A stretch of 35,234 nt of DNA. Origin: Gnetum montanum. Lineage: Eukaryota > Streptophyta > Gnetopsida > Gnetales > Gnetaceae. The notes below the pieces were generated by a model. The model saw only the letters and a list, made by a program, of their open reading frames with translations, made no database searches and had not been told where the DNA came from. The position numbers and the translations under genes are program-made. Below are positions 10,629 through 20,449 of the stretch, piece after piece (the first letter of the stretch is position 1; every line of letters begins with the position of its first letter). The stretch is from the NCBI GenBank assembly GCA_015680685.1, contig MNCI01007608.1:21255-56488 (forward strand). Reading direction: 5' to 3'.

Positions 10629-11614
10629 AGATGTTGTAGTTTAGATTTGGTGGTGTTTCATTGATGCCTCTTTGTTAACATCTAGAGGAGTGATCTAAGA
10701 GATGTCAAGAAAGAACAACAAAACATGACAATAAGCATGGAACCAACATTGCTCTTCAATAAGTGATTAGATGTCATTGCATCGTGCTCAAGAGTGTTGT
10801 GTAAGGGGCATGCTAAATGATAGGTGACAAGTGAGAAAAGGTGTAGGTGATGTACTAGGGATAAAAAGGAAAAGATAAGGTGCAAATAGGGTATTATGAT
10901 GCCATAGTTGATGGTGAACATGGTACGAGACTGGATTTCCCTTGAAAATGTTGACCTCTCTTTGCAGTGCTTGTGAGAGAGTCAAGGTGCAGGTTCATGG
11001 CTGGGCCAGCTACGAAACTACTTTGTTGCTTAATTGCTTGGCAATGTGCTTCGTCCCCTCTCTTTTTTTTATGGGATGAGCCTTTCTTAGGCTCATCATG
11101 TTACTGAATGCTCCCATCAAGTGAATTATGTGTCACTAGATGGGCTTCACTTTGTCATTGATGAAATGACATGATATCTATATGACAGGTGTTTCCTCCC
11201 CAAGATGAATTATGTTACATCTGCCTAGGCTTTGACCTACTGATAGAGACTTTCCACGGGATGAATTATGTTATTTCTACCTTGGGAAGCTTGATGTTTG
11301 ATGAGATATGTAAAGAGGGTGCCATGTAATCATAACATGTGAGCATCAAAATGGTTTGCCAACTTTGCTACATGGAGAATGAAAGGATATCTAGATATAG
11401 GAGTAGGTGTGAGTAGGCTATAATTAAATGAGGGGGATGTGGACTCTTGAGAGGCTTAGCTAGTCTAATCATGCATATTAGAGCAATTTGATGACTTATC
11501 ACTATGATGAGAGGTGCCTTTGCATGATGACTTGGGCTTTGTCCTACAAGCACAACTTTGAAAAGACAAGAAAACCACACAAGATTGGAAAAAAGCCAAA
11601 AACATTGCAAGGGG
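10629..11614 (-). other. E1 3' untranslated region, unassigned part
   Basis: Lies between the tandem repeats and the 3' LTR of E1. I see no coding sequence. The phrase GATGAATTATGTTA and close variants recur near 11110, 11205 and 11258, suggesting more decayed repetition. No convincing polypurine tract is visible directly next to the LTR. Confidence 0.4.
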
Positions 11615-11815
11615 TGAAGATGCTGAAATTGCTCCAAAGTCTACCCCAATTTTAAGTGCTCAAAAGGCATTAAAATTATGGGGGCCAAGATGCTACAAGT
11701 GCTCCAAAGGCTATCCCCTTTGCAAGTGCTCAAAAGCTAGTAAAATTGTGGAGAACGAAGATGCTGTAAATGCTCCAAAGGTTTCCCTCACTACAAGTGC
11801 TCCATTTTGGGACTA
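11615..11815 (-). repeat. 71 bp tandem repeat in E1 3' region
   Basis: The word AAGATGCT followed by GCTCCAAAG recurs at about 11617, 11687 and 11758, giving a 71 bp period and almost three copies. Inner words such as AAGTGCTCAAAAG and TAAAATTRTGG also recur in phase. Confidence 0.7.
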
Positions 11816-11909
11816 CAACATGCTTGCCCATGTGGTGTAGAAGGGGGACAAGGGTTATTCTCACTTGATCTCTTTTAGGAGGATGGAAGGAATTATTAGT
11901 CGGTGACTG

Positions 11910-12657
11910 TGAGCCTAGTTTAAGGTCTTAGTAGATCATGGCCTTACTAGTTTAAGGTCCTAGAAAATGGTGAGCCTAATTTAAGGTCTTGGTAGACTAT
12001 GTTATGATAGTTTATAGTCCTAGTGGATTGCTGTGTGCTAGCTTAACATCATATTAGATGTGTTATGCCACTTTAAAGTCATCACACGCTACTAGTTTAA
12101 AGTCATAGTAGATGCATTATGCTAGTTTAATGTCATGATCCAAGGATGAGCTATGCTAGTTTAGTGTTGTAGAGGATGAATGCTTTACCAATTTAACATC
12201 CTAGTAGATGAGCTATGCTAGTTTAGTATCATAGTAGATGAATGCTATGCTAGTTTAGCATCATAGCAGATGAGCTATGTGAGTTTAGCATTGTAGCAGA
12301 TGAATGTTATGCCAGTTTAGCATCATAGGAGATGAATGATATGCTACTTTAGTGTCATAGAGGACAAGTGTTATGCCAATTTAGCATCATAGTGGACAAA
12401 TGCTATGCCAATTTAGCATCATAGAAGACAAATTGCTTATGTGCTAGTTTAATGTTGTAGCAAATGAATTGTGTATGCTAGTTTAACATCATAGTGGATG
12501 ATTGTGCTAGTTTAACATCATAACAGATGAATACTTTACTAGTTTAACATTGTAGTGGATGAGATGTGCTAGTTTAATATCATAGTAGATGAATGTCATG
12601 CTAGTTTAGCATCATTTCAGACAAATTATGCTAGTTTAGCATCATAGCAGATGACTA
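11910..12657 (-). repeat. Tandem array A, about 30 bp units, E1 3' region
   Basis: Roughly two dozen variable units carry the core GCTAGTTTAGCATCATAG with a spacer such as CAGATGAATGCTAT. The first units, 11917-12000, instead read TAGTTTAAGGTCYTAG, close to the core of array B at 17795-18705. The array begins immediately after the integrase C-terminus in the element's reading direction. Spacing is irregular, about 28-36 bp. Confidence 0.8.
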
Positions 12658-12669
12658 CTTATCTTGTTT

Positions 12670-13960
12670 CATTGATGCAGAGTGCCACTTGTTAGATGTA
12701 GTACGACTTCAACTATGAATGGTTCACTGGATTGGTGAACTCATTTACATCTTGATCAACAAGCTTGAATGATTTGTTGTCATTGGCCTTAGTGACTAGG
12801 AAAGGCCCTTTCTAGTTAGCTAAGAATTTATCCATGGGTTCATGAATGGCCTTGAGGACTAGGTCCCCTTTCTTGATCAGATGTTCATGCTAATTGTGAT
12901 GGTACTTTTCCCATTTCTTATCTTGGTACCACTTGATGTGATTAAGTGTACAAATACAATTCTCCACTATTTAGTGGAGGTCTATGGTTCTCAACTCATT
13001 ATTCTAACCTTCATTAATGAAATGTGAGATGATCACCTAGAGTGATGAAACCTGCAATTTAAACAACAAAATTGTTTCAGACTCCTAAGTGAGGTTGTAA
13101 GGCATCATACCTATTACTATTTGGCATGTTGTGTAATAGGCCCAAAGTTTGTAGACTAGTTGATCATGCTATCATCCTTTGCTATTGCTTAGCATTTTAT
13201 TGAGAAGGTTGATGATGATCTTGTTAGTGGCCTCTGCTTGGCCATTTACCTGAGGGTAGTATATTTATGCAAAGGAATGTTTGATGCCAAATTACTCACA
13301 AAGGGCTTTGGTTTCAATGCTACTAAACTACAATCCTTTATCTATCACTATGGTCATGGGCAAGCCAAAATAGGGAACTATGTTGTTCAACGCAAACTTG
13401 CAAACTTGCTGCAATGTTTTCTTCCTAAGGGGAATAGCTTTGATCCACTTCGTGAAGTATTCCATTGTAGTTATTATGAAGCTATGCCCTACAAAGGACT
13501 TAGGTGCTATGGGTCTAATGATGTCTAGGTTGCAATGTTAGAACAACCACGTGATTTGTATTGTGTGTAATTCAGTTGGTGGCACGTGCATTAAGTTGCT
13601 ATGCCATTGATAAGTGTTGCACGTTTTGACTTTTGAGGTGCAATTGATTTTCATGTAAGACCAATAGTAGCCTAGCTATTTAATTTTTGTTGCTATTTTC
13701 CTAGGTGCTATGTGGCCAACACATAGTCCCTTGTGGATTTGGTTAATAAGTATTTGTGCTTCGCTATTGCTTATGGAGGTTAGCAGTATGACATCATAGG
13801 ATTTGTGACATAGTGTGTTATCACCCATGATGAGGTATTACCATGGACATTTATGTACTACATATTTTTGGATAGTAGTTAAATGTTGCAAAGTCTCATC
13901 CTATAGAAGGTATGCCTTGATGCTGGTATAGCACTCTACCATGTGCATTGTGGTTACTAT
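12670..13960 (-). pseudogene. pol: E1 integrase remnant
   Basis: Integrase joins the cDNA copy to host DNA. On the - strand the N-terminal HHCC zinc finger is visible at about 13600-13770: an IHKGLCVGH word and a C-N-T-Y that replaces CxxC. The core follows with D-IIRPI (first Asp), then TTMEYFTKWIKAIPL. Next come PMTIVIDKG (second Asp kept, where DNG is usual) and YYPQVNGQAEATNK (Glu kept) at about 13250-13290. The C-terminal part ends in a GPFLVTKANDNKSFKLVD block near 12750-12830. Several in-frame stops and probable frameshifts are present, so it is not functional. No chromodomain follows. It is the last pol domain before array A. Confidence 0.85.
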
Positions 13961-14950
13961 GACTATGAATATAATGTTGGTGATTTGTGTGATAGGCATA
14001 GTGCAATCCATCACCAAGGTGGGAAATGCATTGAACATGCTAGGCATGATGCTAAGGGCTAATGTGGCTAGTGAGTCAACAATGGAATTTTCATTTTAGG
14101 GAATATGTTGGACATTAGTCATTACAAAGTGTTGAAGCAAGTGCTTTGCTAGCTCATAGTAAGGCTATAAATGTTATGCCTTATAGGTGTAAAAATCTAT
14201 TACCTAATTGACCACTAATTGTGAGTCATCCTTGATTACTATGTGTTGGATTCCTAGGTCATGTGCTACAAGGATGCCTTAGAGGAGACCTTCATACTCT
14301 ACCACATTATTGGTGTAAGAAAAAGTGAAACAATATGTGAAGGGTTGAATCACTTTAGAGGAAAATGTGAATATCAGTCACACTACCCCCTCAGGAGGTT
14401 GAAGCTTCATCGAAATGCAAGAGTGCCTCATAGTTATCAGGCATTTGGCTAATGCTACTACCATGCTTCTTTGGGAATTTAGGATCTATGGTTGCTTGAT
14501 CATTTATGGGTGAAGCCATGAGTTTTATCGCTATAGCTTGACCTTTTGTTGAGGATTTCATGATGTAATGTAGGTCAAACTCCATCGTCATTGCTTCCCA
14601 TTATGTAATGCAAGTACTTTCATGGATATTTATCATTATGCCTTAGAGTACATTATTTTTGCAAATGATATTAACTTGACTATGGAAGAGCTAATGCCTT
14701 CACTTCTTTAGTGAGAAGACTAGGATGAGGTAGTTCTTTTCCACATTATTGTATTTCACCTCATGAAATACTAATGCATGGCTTAGGTAGTAAAATGGGA
14801 CCTCTATGCCATCATCTCACTTTTGGCAAAGAAAAGAAGCAATGGACATGTCAAAAGTGGCAAGGTAGATGTAACAAGGTTTATCTCCTTGTGGAGGGTG
14901 AATCATAGGCAATTATGCCAACTCTTACTTAAGGTTTTCAAATTCTTGTT
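13961..14950 (-). pseudogene. pol: E1 RNase H plus second RNase H-like domain
   Basis: After RT the - strand continues with the connection/RNase H region; AMHYYFMR and similar words near 14750-14800 correspond to the A-YYLS type region. A tether, MKSSTKGQAIA (about 14540), follows, with HFDEASTS about 14395-14415. The KSSxKGQAIA...FDGASxS pattern marks the start of the additional RNase H domain found in plant Tat-lineage elements. The word NSIVDSLATLALS (about 14050-14080) matches its N-x-AD-LA-LAS end. The glycine after FD is replaced by E. Stops and frame changes are scattered throughout. Confidence 0.7.
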
Positions 14951-16180
14951 AGCATTAAGTGGTCCACTTAAAGTGGGCTCCCTTCTTGAGAAAATGTTGC
15001 ATTGGTTGTAACTTATCAGTTAACTAGATGATAAACCTATGGATAAATTGTAACTTACCTTGCAAATCTCATAGCTCCTTAAAGCTAGCTAGAGGTGCTA
15101 AGTTGGTTATGGCCTTAACCTTATTAGGGTCTATGCGTATACCTACTTCAAACACTACAAAGTCAAGCATCCTACCCATTCTGACATCAAAAGCATACTT
15201 CTTGGGGTTTAACCTAAGCTCATATTTTAGGTAACGTTGAAGCACTAGGTCTAGATCATTTGTGTGATTGTGGGCAACTTTGGACTTAACAACAATATCA
15301 TTGATATAGTCATTGAGTAAACTTAGCATGTAATCACTAAAGATATATTTCATCACACATTGATATGTTTCTCCTGCGTTCTTGAGTTCAAAAGGCATCA
15401 TGGTATAGCAAGACATACCCCAAGAGGTCATGAAGGTTATGCTGAGCTGGTGCTCAAGGTTGATCCTAATCTAGTTGTAGCCTAAGAACCTATCCATGAA
15501 GGACAATAAGGTAGGCTTGACCGTGGTATTGATTAGTTGATCAATACTAGGCAACAAGAATTCATCTTTGATGGTTACCTTGTTTAAGTCCTAGAAGTAT
15601 ATGTAAATGCATATACTCCCATTTTTCTTAGGCACAACTATGATGTTGGGGACTGAGTCTACATAGTCAATAGCCTAGATGAAACTAGCTTTATAAATCT
15701 TGGTGATTTCATCATGAACTATCAATGCCACCTTTGGTCTAACCTTGCACACTTTCTACTTAACTAGTTTAATGCAGGGATCAAGGATGATGTTGTATTA
15801 GACTAGTGAAGGATCTAAGCTTAGCATGTCCTTGTATGACCATGTGAATGCTTTGATGTTATCATTAAGCATCCTAGTGATGTCTTGAGCATATTGGGGT
15901 TCTAACAAAGAGCTTAATTTTTGTGTTCTTACCTCATCATGATGTGTAGCTATAGGGATCTTGACAAGAGGATCCCTTGTGATGTGCCTTTCCTCTAGAT
16001 TGAGAGCCCTAACTAAATGGTTGGGCCAATTTAGTAGTGCTTCTATAGATGCCATATACTCATTGTAGGTGGTAGGCTCGAGGTCTAGGAAATGAGGGTT
16101 AATGCCTCACTGAATGTTACCATAATGCCCCATGAGGACCAAAGGTGAGAAGATTTGCTCCTACATAGCCATGTTATGTT
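14951..16180 (-). pseudogene. pol: E1 reverse transcriptase remnant
   Basis: RT copies the element's RNA into cDNA. Going down the - strand from 16180: a pre-RT segment with MLSLDPSLV (15798-15830); an NIIVVPKKNGS word (about 15610-15650); LNKVTIKDEFLLPSIDQL (about 15550-15600); LLSFMDRFLGYNXIRINLE (about 15460-15510); then an open stretch at 15069-15431. That stretch starts at TSWGMSCYTMMPFELKNAGETYQ and includes LNDYINDIVVKSK. The catalytic YVDD box reads YIND: the first Asp is Asn (AAT for GAT). With stops elsewhere, the enzyme is dead. The domain order and words match Ty3/gypsy RT. Confidence 0.9.
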
Positions 16181-16374
16181 ACTGCAAAAGTAAATCAAAA
16201 AATGTTAAGTGGCACCTATTTGACCTAGTTATTATGCAAAAATGAAAGAAAGTAATCAATGATTTTCCTAAGTAATCAACTTGTATTAAATTTTACTTCC
16301 ATCTGTCTTCCCCTGTTTACTCTAGTATGTTTAGCTGTTAGTCTATACGTTAATTGCATCATTGTATTATAGCA
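16181..16374. other. Boundary between E1 RT and opposite-strand ORF
   Basis: No coding frame stands out on either strand. The + strand is T-rich with a possible splice acceptor, TTGTATTATAG, at about 16362-16372 just before the opposite-strand coding stretch. Confidence 0.3.
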
Positions 16375-17570
16375 TCAGATGGTCTTGCCAGTGGTCCAAC
16401 ATCTACCTACTACATGGAGCCATGGGTAGATATGCTAGAAAAATTTACCTTCATGGAAGGCATTGTTGAGGACATGGTGGACTACTTGCAGCAAGCAGAC
16501 CTAGAGCTTGGTGTGTGTGTAATGTTTTTGTTTTATGCTATCCTACTTACTACTTAAATGTTTAGTTTTTGGCTAAGATTGATCAATTGTTGTATGCCTA
16601 TGGGTCCTAAGCTACAATGGGATTGGAGGAAGGTGGCCAAAGTGGACACCCTCCTTAACCTTCCTCTCGAAGTTGATGAGGTGCCTCATCACATATATGA
16701 GACATTGAATGTGTTGTGGATCTATAGGCACTTGAATGAGTACTTGTGGAAATGCATGCACAAACTATAGGAGAGGATGACTGGCCAAGATAAGAAGATC
16801 AAGGATCTTCAATCTAGATATGACTTCATAGAAGCTAGATCATAGGGAGATGGCACTTGACATACCTCTAAGATTCAATATGCTAGATATTAGACAACTC
16901 TAAAAGGTAAGAACAAGACCACATAAGAGCTGATAGAGTAATGGCTCTAGATGAATTTTCTTACGTAGAAAAACTAGGATTGGAAGAATTATAGCATAAA
17001 GGTTCATTGGTGGGGAGAAATTTAGAAGAATCACAAGCATCAGTACATGTGAGAGTATGATGCATATTTGTGATGGTACAAGGAGGAGTCTACCAAACGT
17101 TACCATGTTGAGATGTTTCTTAAGGCAATCAATGGGAGGAAGGCATATGACCTATTTGTACATAGTATAGTCATGAGTGACTCTCTTGTGAGAAAAATTA
17201 TCACCCCCTCCGAGGAGGCCTCTTCTGGTACATTTTCTATGGAGTTGCCTGCATGGACCACAATGGATAAAGGCAAGACCCTTGTAGGCATTGTATTTGG
17301 CCAGAAGGATTGGACATAACTTTTCAAGGTTGAGATCCTCCAACACTTAGATGTTGGCCTTGGAAAGTTACCTCTAGGACTCATCAATGTAGGACCCTCT
17401 CAAGTTGGTTTTTATGATTTTCATATTCTAAGTTAGCTCATATAGTGCATATTTACTTAGTAATTGCACATGTTTGTTAATGGTTTTGGTAGGTGCTAGG
17501 CAATGCTACAAGCCCCAGTGATGCTGTAAAGGAAGAAGAACTTCCACCCCCACCTAGCACCATTGGTTGA
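16375..17570 (+). pseudogene. Opposite-strand, intron-like ORF inside E1
   Basis: I do not recognise the product. On the + strand, against gag-pol, four coding-like blocks follow each other. Block 1, 16375-16512, contains WVDMLEKFTFMEGIVEDMVD. Block 2, 16590-16845, has WDWRKVAKVDTLLNLPLEVD and then a charged KKIKDLQSRYDF coil. Block 3, 17080-17430, is about 108 codons with one stop and contains VRKIITPSEEASSG. Block 4, 17493-17570, ends EEELPPPPSTIG and a stop. Splice-like signals lie between blocks: GTGTGTGTAATG after block 1, AAAAGGTAAGAAC at 16903-16915 and GGTTTTGGTAG before block 4. It may be an antisense accessory ORF, as some Tat elements have, or a captured host gene. The - strand is also partly open across block 3, so the strand choice rests on composition and the splice-like signals. 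Confidence 0.45.
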
Positions 17571-17794
17571 GCATGACTAGATGTACCTCCCATTGGGATT
17601 TTTTACTATATTTGTGCCATGTGATGCTATTCATGCTATGTATTGCTATGCATATTACATTTTCTGGATAATTATTTGCTATTTGTAAAATTTTATCCCT
17701 ATGTGATGATTTTATTGCATTTCCTATGAGTATGCGAGTTTGGACCATTGTGAACCATAATGATACTAGACCATAGTGAGCCATAGTGAGTTTG

Positions 17795-18705
17795 TTATTA
17801 GTTTAAAGCCTTAATGAGCCCCATGCTAGTTTAAGGCCATAGCAGGAGGGCCGATGCTTGTTTTTGGCCATTTTGGATAGTGTGTTACTAGTTTAAGGCC
17901 ATAGTAGGCCAAGGTGGTAGTTTGAGGCCATTTTGGGCTACAGCGAAAAGGTTAAAAGCAATAGTTTAAGATCATTTTAGGTTAAAATGATAGTTTAAGG
18001 CTGTTCTAGGCCATGATGATAGTTTAGGACCATTCCAAGCTGTGGTGATAGTCTTAAAAGTGATATTTTTAGGCCATTCTAGGCTGTTTATTGTCATTTC
18101 TATTTAAAGCAATAGTTTAAGGATATTTTAGGCCATGTATTACTATATCTTTTATGGTTGTGATAGGATTAATAGTGATAGTTTAAGGCCATTCTGGGCC
18201 ATTAGTGATAGACTTAAAAGTAATAGTTCAAGGCTATTATAGGCCATATATTGCTAGTTTAAGGCCATTCTAGGCGACACATTTGTTAGTTTTAGGCCAT
18301 TTTAGGTCATAGTGATAATGGTAGTTTAGGGCCATTTTGGGCCTCTATGAAGGAATTAAAAGCAATAGTTTTAGGCCATTTTGGGCTATGCATTTACTAG
18401 TTTTAGGTTATTTTGGGACACAGTGAGAATAGTAGTTTAGGACCATTCCAGGCCTCTATAAAGGAATTAAAAGTGATAGTTTTAGGCCATTCTAGGCCAC
18501 ACATTTCCTAATTTTAAGCCATTTTGGACCACAATAGTTTTAGGCCATTTTGGACCATAGTAGTTTTAGGCCATTTTAAGCCATAGTGATAAAAGTAGTT
18601 TAGGGCCATTTTGGGCCTCTGCGAAGCAATTAAAAGCGATAGTTTTAGGCCAATCTAGGTCATTGGGTTGCTAGTTTAAGGCCATAGCAAGCTACACATT
18701 GCTAT
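17795..18705 (+). repeat. Tandem array B, about 30-40 bp units, in E1 PR-RT spacer
   Basis: Roughly two dozen variable units are built on TAGTTTAAGGCCATTTTAGGCCA, many with a GTGATAATAGTAG- or GAATTAAAAGYGATAG-type spacer. The core resembles the first units of array A. It lies between the protease end (19.03 kb) and the opposite-strand ORF (stop at 17570), so it could serve as 3' UTR for transcripts from either side. Confidence 0.8.
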
Positions 18706-19030
18706 CTCTTTTTGTAATTTTGGTTTTTATGCATTTTGATGTTTTTAAAGTGATAAATCTAGAAGTGTAAAACTAACAAGAAAATGCATGAACAAAGAAG
18801 ATGAATACAAGAACCAAGCAAATAAATGTGTAATCTAAGAAATTAGGCTAAATACAAATAACATGCTATTGTGCTAACCTAATGTAACAAAAATTCAACA
18901 GAAGTAGAGGGTAGGGTACATGGCATGCAAAAGTTAATAGTGGGTAGGCATCTAGCATGTTTTGGACTAAGGGTGTACCTTAATCACACAATTGATTCCT
19001 AACCTAGTATAGGTTAGGGGGAACATAGTG
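18706..19030. other. E1 spacer, nothing recognised
   Basis: AT-rich stretch between array B and the protease C-terminal end. No coding frame or repeat was seen. Confidence 0.4.
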
Positions 19031-19840
19031 CATGGATTGTGCTATCTAGTAATCTCCTTGACTTTCACTTGCTACGTTAAAGGGCAACTCTACCCAAAGG
19101 GTGTCTTTGGGGAGGTCATTGAGTTCCATTGCTTCTTTGGGTGCATTAGCCTTATGCGTTTCATTGTCTACCATAGGTGCATCATTAGGAAATTCAACCT
19201 TTGGCCCTTGCTCCATATCTATGTTGTTGATGGCCAAAGGGATAGTGTTATTACCATGGATGATAACTTCACCACCTTCATGTGGAAGGTGGATCTTCTG
19301 ATGAATCAGAGAGGAGAAAGCCTATAACTGGGCTGGCTAAGGCATGCCTAGTATCAAATTAAATGCTAACATCTCTTCTATGATGATAAATTAAATAGTG
19401 ATGGGGAATTGCTCCCCTACTAAGAAATCTATGGTGATTGTGCCCCTGACAATGACTTGTGTTCTATTGAAGGATTTTAGAGATGTGGTTTTTGTTGGCT
19501 AAACCTAGTATGTGAGGCCTAACTTGTCAATGATGGTGTATGGTATTACATCTGTTATGGATCTGTCATCAACGTGCACCCTACGAATCTTGCATTGCCC
19601 GATGCATATGGTAATAAACATTAGAGTTGTTATGACATCACCCTTCTTAGGATTGAACTTAATTGCCTCATCATGAAATGTTAGGGAAGTGGAACTTGGT
19701 TCCTTCGGAGTAGGAGGCAACATCACCACATGGATTGAGTTCTCATCTACAGTGATGTCCTTCATAATAGGAATGGAGGTCAACATTCGCACCAATGCTT
19801 CATGGTGGATAGATGAGGTCATGATTAGGTCATACAAGCT
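19031..19840 (-). pseudogene. pol: E1 protease remnant with C-terminal extension
   Basis: The aspartic protease cuts the polyprotein. On the - strand, 19505-19837 is open and contains the pre-active-site word HDEAIKF. The active-site region is VHVDDRSITDVIPYTIIDKL, matching VLVDNGSALNVLPxxTLDKL of plant gypsy proteases. The catalytic Asp is kept but the glycine of the D-x-G type box is Arg. After a stop the frame continues with VIVRGTITIDFLVGEQFP, a FNLILGMP word (LLGRPW equivalent) and an HQKIHLPHEGGEVIIHGNN block. It ends in the acidic open segment 19046-19237. This order agrees with a full protease plus the flap-to-end region. Confidence 0.8.
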
Positions 19841-20449
19841 TAGTGTTTTATTTTTTTTGCTTGAGTGCTTGCTTGACTTAGGCTAATGCATCCATGAAGT
19901 CATGGCCATTGGCCATGTTTTTATTGGCTTTGACTTCCTCCATGCATCCTAAGAGAGAAATTTCTCATGAAGGCGACTTGGGCTTTGTTGGCTTGGCCTA
20001 TGCTAGGGCTCTAGTGCTTGGTTGTGATTCACTAGTTGTGGCCTCCTCAATTGTTTTGGACATGGTGATCACAAATATAGGGACTAGCTTTGATAGATTG
20101 AGCACTCTTTGGTCTTAACATTTCCTAATAGTCTTATCTACAATATGGTCATTAGGTCTCCTATGCTACCACCTCGAGGGTCTGCTAATGTTGCTAGTAG
20201 GATTGGTCCTCGGATAGGAAGCGATTGATGCATTGGCTACCATTAGGCTTTGGATAGATGAAGGGTTAGCATGTTGTGGCACCCTGATAATGAATGATGG
20301 TTGAACTATCGTTGTTGAAACATGCTATGGTGCCTTAACCACAAAGGGCATTGTGGGTGCTTGAGGTGGCACTTTGACAATAAAATGGGGCCTCAAACTT
20401 GTGGGGGCCAAGGGAACCCTTGCACTACTAGAGGACACCTAAATCATGA
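19841..20449 (-). other. E1 gag-PR linker
   Basis: A decayed stretch between the gag C-terminus and the protease. Minus-strand words are partly coding-like but broken by stops, and no domain was identified. It is probably the low-complexity linker of the gag-pro polyprotein. Confidence 0.4.

Noticed and set aside
11910-12657. Possible CRISPR-like array of short repeats
   Set aside because: Units vary in both repeat and spacer, spacing is irregular, and the setting is the 3' region of a plant retrotransposon. These are ordinary tandem repeats.
13238-13528. A 96-codon + strand ORF
   Set aside because: It lies over the E1 integrase core, whose - strand frame carries recognisable catalytic and signature words. 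The + frame is a shadow.
17100-17387. A 95-codon - strand ORF over block 3 of the antisense gene
   Set aside because: It is open but has no recognisable motif. The + strand frame has a more protein-like composition and is flanked by further coding-like blocks. Kept as an alternative, not as a feature.
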